Origin: Microplitis mediator
Lineage: Eukaryota > Arthropoda > Insecta > Hymenoptera > Braconidae
DNA: 64,000 nucleotides
Reading direction: 5' to 3'
NCBI RefSeq assembly: GCF_029852145.1
Contig: NC_079970.1
Span: 20,588,331 to 20,652,330 of the forward strand
Numbering within the stretch: position 1 is the stretch's first letter; the number at the start of each line of letters is the position of its first letter. The position numbers were made by a program, and so were the translations under genes. This document shows, one piece after another, positions 45,219 to 56,200 of the stretch. A model generated the notes under the pieces. It saw only the letters and a program-made list of their open reading frames with translations, had not been told where the DNA came from and did no database searches.

Positions 45219-46822
45219 TATAGGCTTTCTTCAGATGTTTGAAACTTAAGAAGCTCGAAACAGCGAGAAGTTTCTGAGCTGTCCCGCAGGGTCAACCCCT
45301 TTTCAGATTTTGAAAATTTTTTCGCTTTTGTTTTATGAAAACAAAGAGAATTTCTCAACTTTAACTTTTTATTCTCTGTATCAGCCCGCAATAACGTCGA
45401 AGAAGACGTAGGGTAGAATGAAAGGCTAAAATTTTTGAGTGGTTTCAAAATCTCCATGCTAATAACACCCAAGTAATTTCATATTGTGTCAGAAAAATTG
45501 AATTCAAAAATTACAGGTTACATTACATCATAAATACTCTCATTATTCAATAATAATGATACATATACTTTTGATTCGGCCAATAAAATAATCGTGAAAA
45601 AAATGACTTGTGTATATTATTTGATAAATTTGAATAACCCAGAAAACAAAAAGTTCAAATTGATAATTAATGATAACTTGCAGGGTATTTTTAAAAAAAT
45701 TTCCATAATAATATAACTCCCAGTTAATAAAAATATGAGTTAAAGCCTTTTTACAAAGATAATAATTCATATTTATAAAAATATATAGAATTTACAGAAT
45801 ATCGATTGAATTTGTATGATTATATTTAGCAATGTCAGGAATTCAAGTAACGCTTTCACGGTAGTCTTAAAAAGTGAAAAGCATTCTGGGAATATAAATC
45901 AGGTTTTACGTGTAATCGATCAATGCAATGTATCAAAGTGAATCGTTAAAAAAGGCAGTTAGTTGACAGGAGTTATAAATAAGGACATATAGTGTTGTAA
46001 AGATATGACGTAAAAAAATATAATAAAATAAAATAAATAAATAAATAGGGTAAAAGAGATTTTACTTAAGGGATGAAAAAGTGTATGTTGGGGTTTATAA
46101 AACTGTCATATATATATTTATATATAGGACGGACAGCGGGTAAAAATAAAAAGGAAAGTTTTCGATGACAAAGTTATCATTTGTAATGGATGACGGATGA
46201 CATGACCGTGATGGTGATGGTGATGTTACTGGCCCTGTTATATTCACATATCTCATTGTCAAACGAAAATAAGGTCAGTTTGCTACTATATTGTAGACAT
46301 GTACACATATTTTGGTAAGGCAGGCTAACGATACTCACTTATCTACTATCGTATATCGTGATTCAACTACAAATCGATTTATCTGTCGTACGCCCACTAA
46401 AATAGAGCTCACAGATGTCTGCTTACATTTCACGTTATTTATGACCCTGGTTATTATCATTATGTCATATCGCTCGTCAACCCTTATAAATATGTTCTGT
46501 TATTTTAAAAATAAATATATGAATAACTAAAATCAATCAACTTGGAAGTTATTATTGAAGTTGCTCCATTATATGTTTATATAATGAGAGCAAAGATATC
46601 TGATACTTAAAAAATATCAATTCAGATGTTATTCAGTTGATTGGTTCGGGTTTTTTTTTTTTTTTTTTAATAAATCAGTCGATGAGTAAAAGGTAAAAAA
46701 ATTTTTTAAGTAAAATTAAAGCGAGTGGTGCTCTTGGGGTAAAATGGAACATCTAGAAAACGAATTTTTTTTCTTTCAATAAATTTAAATATTCAAGATC
46801 AGAATAAAAAATAATTTTTTTC
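45219..46822. other. AT-rich noncoding DNA
   Basis: No gene seen. A 120-codon minus-strand frame at 45.11-45.47 kb overlaps K2 and has no domain. (AAAT)n run at about 46021-46048. GC-richer around 46120-46480. The sequence TTGGGGTAAAATGGAACATC at about 46734 resembles a pogo-like terminus without a partner. Confidence 0.45.
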
Positions 46823-47021
46823 ATGATCCTGAAGTTAGCAAAAAATTCAGAATTTTTTTTTAAATAATTTAATTAAAACAAAAAATAAAACTAAAAATAT
46901 GAACAGGTGGAAAATTTTTAAAACTGTAGGTGCAGTTTTTTTGAATATTTTTTTTTTTTTGAAATTTATTGTCTTTAGAAAAATCCAAAAACTATTAGAC
47001 GTCCGCTGACTTCAGTATCAT
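46823..47021 (+). mobile_element. MITE family B, copy B4
   Basis: Ends ATGATCCTGAAGTTAGC and CTGACTTCAGTATCAT, about 199 bp, uninterrupted. It lies immediately upstream of B5 in the same orientation. Confidence 0.85.
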
Positions 47022-47030
47022 TTTTTTTCT

Positions 47031-47232
47031 CTGATCCTGAAGTTAGCAGACAATTAAAAATTTTATGATTTTATTTTGAACAATTAAATTTGAAGAAAAA
47101 AAAAACTGAAAAAATGCACATGTAGAAAATTAAAAAGACTAAGTGCAATTTTAAAAAATTTTTTTTTTTTTATAATTTATCGTTTTTTAAAAAATCAAAA
47201 AACTATTAGACGTCGGTTAACTTCAGTATTAT
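47031..47232 (+). mobile_element. MITE family B, copy B5
   Basis: Ends CTGATCCTGAAGTTAGCAGA and GTTAACTTCAGTATTAT, about 202 bp. Head-to-tail with B4, with only nine mostly T bases between them. Confidence 0.85.
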
Positions 47233-50200
47233 TTTTTTCTAGGGAAATTATTTGATAATAATGACGGATTTGTTCAAAGATGAAAACAAATTGTGTATGG
47301 TGATGAAAATCGACAGTAATTAATTACTCGCTCAGATACCCCGTCGCGGTCCACTCTCCCCAATTTCGCGTTGGATTGAAATAAATTCATTTTTATCGAG
47401 AGTTGTAAATATTTATGTCGCGAAGAGTGATGATAATGATAATAAGAAATAAGATAAAGTGTATTATATACAGGAATAAAAATTGCCGAAAGGCGAGTAA
47501 AAAAAGTGAATAAATGTAAAATATATAAGGTGTTACTGTACTCGTGTAGATAAAGCTAATAATTTAAACGTCGCAAGTCTATTCGGTTATAAGAGTAATG
47601 CAATCGGAGATATATAAAAGTAGTATGTACATATGTAATGCAAGAAACCACTGGCTGGGAGTCTCTAAAGTATGGTGTGGCAAGTATAATGTATTCTAAC
47701 AGGTACGACGAAACGGCGGCGTCGATTTGCCTCAAGATTTACGACTAGCACTAAATATCCGAGGCTTGGTGTTATTATCGACTTTATTACACTACCGGAT
47801 GCGCAATGCAACCGTACGATAGGGTTAACAGAAAGAGCAATGCCATTTTGCGTCTGCGCCTCGTATATCATTTCGGCCCCATTGACTTCACATTTACTTT
47901 ATGTATTGTATTTTGAGTCATACACCACCGTCTGCTCTTCCTCTTCCTCTTCCTCGACTCCCAACTTATTATTCTTCCTCTTGCTCATCATCTTACGTCT
48001 TGCGCTGCGTGCTGACTATCATTATCATGCCTGTCGATAATATCTTGACATTGTGGTACTTGATAATAATCCATCGGGTTTATTCGCCCACCATTGGACT
48101 AAGGATTTAAATAATAAATAAATAAATAAATAATTGAGAGAGACGACAGTAGTTTCGGTTGGGTTGACAATGAAAGCAAGACGAGAAAAGAACGGAGCCA
48201 GCTTGAGATGTTAATTGCACTTGGCCAATTGAATTGAATGCGAATTCTCATTTTTGATTATTCAACGACGTAGTTAAGTCGAGTCGTGGCGGATGAAGGG
48301 TTCACACAGAAGAGTGTATGTATATATAGAGAAATGAGGAGGGACTATTTGAACGTCGGTGTATGTGTGGGTGTGTGTGTGTGTGCGTGTGTTTAGTGTA
48401 GAGAATGAACGTCGACGAGTGATGAGAGTTAGCAAGAGGCATAAAAGACAGAGTAAGACAGAGAGCACACGCCGACGGTCCAAGAGCAAAGTGAAATTTA
48501 TTCCGCAGGTACAAACGGATGTAAATTTATTTAAATCACGTGATTTCGACTGGCAGTTTATTGTGGCACGACGCGGCTTTATTTGCTTTATCACTGCATG
48601 GAACAAGGGATGGGCGTACCCATCCGGCGCAAAGGATTCTATTTTGCGGGAAAATTAAAATGAAATATCCGTTCTGTTGTTGCGTTTTATATGTTTTCCT
48701 CTTCAGAGTCTACAAATATATATATCTATCTATCTATATGTATATAAATTCGTCTACATACACACATAAATATATGTATTTAAGAGTATGAGATGTCCGC
48801 CGGGACATCCTCTCCAACAGTAGCAGGAGGAGAAACTAAAATCGGAAATCAGAAAATATATATGTATGTGTATATACATAAATAAATATATATGTGAAAG
48901 AGAAAACGAGTGGTCCAAGTGGATGTTGGATCGTAGCTACTGCATACGCATGTATTATAGTCCTCGAATTCCCGGCGAAAGGAATCCAAAGTAGGGGGTC
49001 GCGACAGAGGACTGAGGGAGAAACAAGAGAAGAAGGAAGCTGAGAACCCGGGTGAGCCGCGTGTAGGGCCTTTCTCCGCGAGCCACGGGACGATCGCTCG
49101 ATGCGAAGAGAAAATATATTGCCGAAACAAAAGTAAAAAAATAAATATAAATAAAAGTCAGAGAGACAGTGGAAGACGAAGAACCAGAAGAGACTGAGAC
49201 AAACGGAATGGATGCGTGGGCCTTAAGAAGGAACAAGAGATATATGCTGGACAACGGATGAGCCTGCTACTACACTACAGTGGCGGTATAACTGCTGCTT
49301 CTGCTTTTGCTGTTACTGCTGCTGGTGCCGTTGGTGCTGGTACTACACTAAAGAGAGTACCAGACACAAGACACAGAGAAAGATACATACAGCAGATCAT
49401 GGATTTGAGAGCACCAGGAGAAATGGATGGCTCTCTCTTACTCCCGAGTTGTGTAGTTGGGTAACTTCAATTTTTGAGCATAACTCATGCGCCGAAGAAC
49501 CAAAGCTTAAATCTTCTGTCCGAATAATAAGAGGAGCGCATTTACTTTCGGCTACTGCGGTGACAACCTATCGGACGACCCGTCGACGACGCGAGGACCA
49601 AGTGGACGAACGGACGCAGAACAAGAATGAGAACGAGAACGAGAACGAGAACGTGGATACTCTTATTCTAAGAGAAGAGAAAATCCCAGAGTGTATATTC
49701 GTATTCCTGTTTGGCAAGGTCGAGCCAATCGTTATTCTCTTGCTATGTCGGACCATCTACCTCTCTTTGATTTTACCGTCACTCTTTCTCTCTTTCACTC
49801 CAATCTCACTCACTCTCTCTCTACCGCTCTTTATTTAACATTTTTACTCATCCTCATCCTGCTACTACATATCTATACATACATATCCATATACATATAT
49901 ATATCCTCTCAACTACCGCTCTAATGCACTCACGCTCTGTGTAAAAACCACTTATATACGCATTACAAGATACTCCACCATCATTTCCATGATTTTATTA
50001 AGATTTCAATTTCATTATTGCGTTTCTATTCAGAGATAAAATATCCAGTTTTTCATTCAATCAACTTTTTTTTTAATTTATTCATTAGTAATCAATCAAA
50101 GTATTCGTTTCGGTTAATTGATTTACCATGTGATAAAGTATTGAGTAATTTAATAACGATCAAATCAAAGTTGTTCTGACTATGGTAAAATATACGGCAA

Positions 50201-51048
50201 ATATCAATAATAATTAGCTGAAATATGTTGAAGCCATACTACAAATTTCACATATGAAGGATTAATAATTAAATTCCATAGACAAGTATTGTGTTGATGT
50301 AATAAAGTAGGAATAATTGTTCAGTAAAATTCCAATATTTTATTAATTATATTAAAAATAAAATTTATATAGTGAATGATATGTAATTGATGTAAAGATA
50401 AAACAACAATTGATTAGCATGATAATTCATAAGCTCTCATATAAGCAATTAATTAAATATTTTATAAATATTCATACTGCAGAGGTATGTGAGTAGTAAT
50501 GTATGCCGATCACATATTACATTAGATTATTTCATTTGAAAAGGTTATATTAATGCTGATAAAAATCGCGAGACCGTGGCTCAAATTCGTTTGGAACTCG
50601 AACGTATAATTAGTGGGACTCTGGCCCCGTCTTGCTATTCCCTAAGATTCGCCCGCAGATAAATTCTCTCTCGAATTAATTAGCCCATAGGGCCCACGGT
50701 GTATTAAGAGCTAGTGTTGGGGTTATTCACGGGGGCCCAATCCGCTAATCTTCTCAATCGAGGTTTATATTTAAATTTAAATTTTTATACTTTTTTTACT
50801 TTGTCTCTCCTATCCTGCATTGTCTTACAAACAATTGCACTGGCACATTTTTTATCAGTCTAACTACACGAGTATTACGTCCGGTATTAAAGATAACGAT
50901 ATTCCTTCCAACCGTTGGACAATTTAGCTAAATGGAACTTTGTAATATTTTATAAAATATGTGGAAATAAATGTCTAGTTATTGGATTTTACTTTACGTT
51001 AAATAAATGTTTGATAAATTTATTGAATTTTCATTTTTTCCATTGATA
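47233..51048. other. GC-richer noncoding DNA with many simple repeats
   Basis: Islands at 47300-48660, 48790-49920 and 50560-50770. Simple repeats: (AAAT)n at 48107-48134, (GT)n at 48369-48391, CTG/GCT-rich at 49285-49345 and (GAGAAC)4 at 49626-49652. The many open frames of 60-129 codons overlap on both strands and are driven by these repeats. The AT-rich part 49950-50560 is non-repetitive. Confidence 0.45.
49626..49652. repeat. (GAGAAC)4 hexamer microsatellite
   Basis: Four units of GAGAAC (GAGAACGAGAACGAGAAC and neighbours). In one frame it reads as an N-E repeat, in the other as S-F on the minus strand. Confidence 0.9.
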
Positions 51049-52317
51049 AGGTAAAAGCCCCTATACCCGCTCACTTTTCATTGGAGTGAGATTTAATTAC
51101 TCACTATAAATTAATAAATAAAATGAAAAACCATTTTTTTTTTTTTAGTTATTTTTTGAAGTATCGAGTACTAGAATAAAATTTAAGTTTGAAGAATAAT
51201 CTTGATAATTCATTATTATTAATTTTTTAAATAAGGTCCTTGACTGTACCCATACCCGAGTCAAAATTTGGGCCCATATAGACCCCTCTAGCCCGAAATA
51301 GATCCGATTGAAAGCTCTGTAATCCTCTGGCTCCGATTTTGAACCCAGAGGTCCGAACATTCACTAAGAGGTCCGATTTTGAACCTTCAAGTCCGACAAT
51401 ATTAGTCCAGTAATAAATTTCGATTCGTTATAATAAAATTATTTATGATGATAAAAAAAATTAAGGATTTTTTAAAATTAATTGTAAGCATTATTTTTTT
51501 GACATGCAACGAAATTTATATAAAATTTATTATTATTATTATTAATTTATTATGAAATTGAACTATTAACAGCATTTGCTATAAATTTTGATTGAAATTA
51601 TTTTAACCATTGTAAATGCAAACAAAATCCAGAGTAACATATATTATTATCAACCATAATATTAATAATGCTAATGCTATTAATAATATGAATATTATTA
51701 TTATTACAATAAAATAGGGCTCAGAGGTTCAAAATAGGGCCTAATTTGAATTTTCATCAGATCCTATATTGAACCCTAAAGTGCTGAAAACGGAAATTTG
51801 TAGCACTTTAGGAACCAAAATCAGACCTAATTTAACATGGAAACAGACTCTCTTTGAGCTCCAAGTCCGAAATAGATCCGACTTTAGAAGGTTCAAAATA
51901 GGCTCTAAATTTCGACTCGGCTAGTCGCTCACTAAAAGTTGTGATGTACCATTACTCGATCAACATATGACCTTATAGTCGCTCAAAGACAATATCAATT
52001 AAACTATGATAAGTTTATTGATTTGGAAAATAATTTATAAATTATACTACTTTATTCTTTCATAATATAAAATTTCATGAATTTTGAAAATGTATTTAAT
52101 AAGATATAGTTATAACAATTCTTAAAAAATTTTACGTAACCTAAATTTAATCTAACGAATGAACGTTAAAGTAAAAAATGCCCGGCTGATTAATTAATTA
52201 TTTATCAATAATAATATTTTTAGTTGTAATTTTTTTTTATAAAAATTATTAAAAAAACGCCTTAAACAGTTAAAGGGAGCGACTAATGGTACTGAGCGGG
52301 TATAGGGGTTTTTACCT
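51049..52317. mobile_element. Non-autonomous element S1 (holds T1)
   Basis: About 1269 bp between TA dinucleotides, with inverted ends AGGTAAAAGCCCCTATACCC and, on the other strand, AGGTAAAAACCCCTATACCC; both continue GCTCA. CGCTCA and ACTCA motifs recur inside. No coding sequence. Removing T1 leaves about 600 bp. The CCCCTATACCC ends recall the pogo-like ends of Q and R, but the family is not certain. Confidence 0.85.
51255..51921. mobile_element. MITE T1 nested in S1
   Basis: About 667 bp with inverted ends CCCGAGTCAAAATTTGGGCC and, on the other strand, GCCGAGTCGAAATTTAGAGC. TA lies on both sides. The interior repeats GGTCCGATTTTGAACC, AGATCCGA and AATAGGGCC-type motifs. The first 12 bp equal those of family A, but the interior is unrelated. 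Confidence 0.82.
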
Positions 52318-53238
52318 TAAATAAATTTTTGAAATTTTTATTTGAGATAAAAAGACGGAAATTATTTTTATGGAAGATTTAAAATATGTAACTGGGTTAT
52401 TATGTAAAAATATATTTATTAAACATTCAATAAGAAGAAAATGCCTTAAAAAAACCCGTTATGAGTAATAAATTGATTAAAATCTTTGGGAAGCGGAAGC
52501 CGTTGTACCCCAGGGGTCTATTTCGCCCCACCTTCCGTTATATTGTTACAGATAATTTTGTAATTTTTCACGGTCACATATGTTAATTTTCGTTACTAAA
52601 AATTCAATATAAATTTACATTATCATTTTAGTATTAAAATGAAACTCATTACTCATCTGTATCATCAAAATCATTAGGTATTGAAATACTAAACTAATAA
52701 CGTTAATTTTTTATTTAATATATTTAAATCCCCAATGAATTATTTACGTTATTTTTATTTCAATGTCCTCAGTTTCTTTTACAGAATTATTTTATTTCAG
52801 GATTGAGAAGAAAACCTCAAGTTTTACGAGGGAAAAAATCATTCAACTTTACGAGTAAGAGAAAATCCTCAAAGTAATACATATATACTTTTTTATTATC
52901 AAGAATAGTATTGACATGTGTCTAGTGTTAGTAAAGGTAATAAAAGTAGTAGAAGCAGAAGTAGCATTAGTAGTAGTAGTAGTAGTCATAGAAGTAGTAG
53001 TAGAAGTAGTAGCGTTGACGCTAGTAGTAGAAGCGCCTCTGAATACGCTCTGCGGGCGGCTGGTCACAGACATGGGTGCTACAAATGGGCGGGCCAGGTA
53101 CGCGGTGCCCTCAGGTCATGAGGAGATGAGGGAGAATGAAAGAAGCACAATCCTGTTCCCTCTTAAGAATGAGGGAAAAAGAGGACCAAAAGAAATAAAA
53201 ATAAAAGGCATAACTTTGAAACACGCAAGAGAACGATG

Positions 53239-53270
53239 AGTAGAATAGAGTAGAGTAGAGTAGAGTAGAT
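53239..53270. repeat. (TAGAG)n pentamer microsatellite
   Basis: About five units of TAGAG (AGTAGAGTAGAGTAGAG), with one imperfect unit at the left. Confidence 0.85.
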
Positions 53271-56200
53271 GGGGCTATAGGTGTAATGGGAAGAGAGATT
53301 CTGCGAGTGAAGAACGCACAGGTGAGGACTTGAAGAATAAGCGTCACGATGTTTATTGTATAGTTGTAGATGTTGTATATAACCTGTATAAATATAATAA
53401 TTGTGGCTGTAGTTGTAGCTGTGATAGTCTGGTAGTCGCGGAGAGGGCTATCAAGGTGAACCACTTATGCTTTACCGACTGGATTACACTAAGCGATCGG
53501 ATGAGAGAGACAGAGAGATGGGATGGGGTTATGTTGAGGCAGATAAAGTGGATGCATGCATGCATGCATAAGGAGAACCGGCCTGGGTGTGGAGAAGAGG
53601 AGAAAAGACATCAAGACGATGCACTAAGCGAGTGTAGTGCTGGGGCTGGGGCTGGGGCACGGGCGCATTGCGTGTAACTCGGATGAGCTAGATCACGATC
53701 GCACCCGACTTCCGACCAACTCTCATTCGAACAACCTTACGTACTTATAGACATCTCTCTGACTGCTAACACGCGACTCAAGCGCTTATTCTCCCTTTCT
53801 GATGCTGATTGCTTCTGTGGTTTACTATTACACATATAAATATATATAGATATCTACACTCATACATTAGTTTTGCTGTTGTTGTGATCATTAGGTACAT
53901 TGATATACAATATATATTTATGGCTGATTTAACGATTCATCGGTCTAATGCATTTTTTTTTTGCAATATGGGGGTTCATGTCAATTTGGATTTTTTATAA
54001 TACTCACAAATAATAGGAAAGTTGTTTAAATTACTCTATCTGAATTATTATTTATTTTTATTTCATTTCCTTTAGTTCTTGTAATACGACTATAAAGTGG
54101 CGCTAGATGGGCAATAAAATTTTATTGATAATAAAAAAATGTGTTTTATTAAATTGGGTAAAGTAAAAAGTGAGTTAATTTAGGAAAACATAATTCACTA
54201 TTTTTTTTTTTTGACGTTTTTGTGAGAAAAGTAATATCAGGAATTATGTAAATTATTATAAATTTGTATCATCTCGATCACATATTTCCAGTCACATTAC
54301 TTGCAGTCTAGAGCTGCTGTGCACTACTGTACTACAATTTTGTAAAATTTATTCGCTCACATGAATTTAAAGCGAACGCTTATAAACCCCTGGCGTAAAT
54401 TCTTAGGTCGTAGGTTAGTGAGTAGAGTGAAACGGCTAAGGTACGAGTCACGGTGGGTAAAATGTGTGAGAGCAAGTAAGAATAATATAGATGGGAAATA
54501 AAAGTGAGAATAAAAAAAAAAAGTAATAAAAAGAGGTAGTGAGTGAATGAGGAAGCAAGTGCTGGTTATGTATAGAGTTTGGCGGCGGTGGTGGGTTTTG
54601 TCTTTTGTGTCGAAGAAGAAGAATAAAGAGCCGAAGTGGATTCAGTGTCGAGGCATAGGTTATCCGAGATTGATCGTTCCGTTTCTTATTCAATGCTCTT
54701 CTTAACTTTCGCGCTTCTGCGATAGTTTGTAAGGCCGTGGTATTTCCGCGCAGAGAGCTACTCTGTTCCCCCTGGCTTTCAATTTACTACGGAATCAAGA
54801 GACCCGAGAGGAAATTTAACCGGAAATTACAATATGAGTGTAGCGCACTACTGTTTGCTTATGAGAAATACCCTACAGGTGATTAAAAAGAAAAAGAGGA
54901 GGAATTAAAGAAAATAAAACTAAAAAACCCAGCAATTAAATTGGCAAAATTTCCGGTATGGTTGCTTGTGATAAATAAAATAGAAGAAAAAAAAATAATA
55001 AACAAATAAAAGGATTAAAAATAATTGGACAATTTAAGAGCAGACGTGGATATCGAGATAAAATGTAATAATTCGTGCAGCGATAAATGACAACGAAAAA
55101 GTACCGTACGAATGTATGACAATGCCGGAGGGATAAGCGCACACTCTCTGTTAACCCTCGGAGATGCACACACCCTCCCTATTTTTTTTCCCTACTAGAA
55201 TACTACTGCTGCAGACCCATATAATTTATGTAGAGGAATATGGGCAAATGTTGGCCCGCTGAGAAAAACTTTTTCAAGGGCTTTTGCCTGCTAGTTGTTG
55301 TTCTTGTTACTGGATTCTCATCGCTGTATACGTGTACATATATGTATATATGTATATAAATAAGTGTAAGCGCAGACGTTGCCACGTGGCTCACACATAG
55401 CAAAACGGGACGCGTTCGGCAAATCGTTTCCGGTAGCCGTCGAGCCGCAGCACGCGCGAAGCGTGCTTCGAATTTATGACATCGCTCTAGCCACTGGTGC
55501 AAGTCTTTTCGCACTACTGACTTGCGATTTATTGTCTAACATACCAATGCCGCTGTCCTTGCTACTGATATCTTTCTTAAATTATTTCATTTATTTTTTT
55601 AATTACACTTTTTTATTCATCATAGCAAATAAATCGCGCATTGAGATACACTGCCTTAGACTTTTATGTACTGAAATGTCATGAGCAGTGTAAAAAAAAA
55701 ATTGTTTTATTTTATTTAATAAACATTTGGATTTGAGGGGATGTTTTTATCGTGAGCGAAATAATAATGTAATATTGAAGGTAGACGGAATTTATAAAAT
55801 GTAAAATAATAATAATAAATGGTAGAAAATAGACCGTGTACAAGGGGGATTATTATTGGCGATGAGGGAGAGAGCCTACCGCGTTGTCGACAACACTTGA
55901 TTTCCAGTAGGCTGAACACTCGTGCGTATATTATGATTGTCGAATCGATACGAGCCGCCGGCTCCGGTCAGGTAAGCCGAGAAGCTGATGCGCGGTGGCG
56001 TACGAAATAAACCCGTGAAAAAGAAGAAGATAAAAGAGTAGTGTATGCTCACACTAGTGGACTGGTGTTGTTGCTGTTGTTGTTGTTGCTGCTGATGCTG
56101 TAGCTGCTGTACAGAGTATTAGTGTACATTTAAAGGATGAAATCCAAGTGTACGGGAGAAAGATGGTGTATTTTATAAAAGACAGAGATATGAGAGAGGA

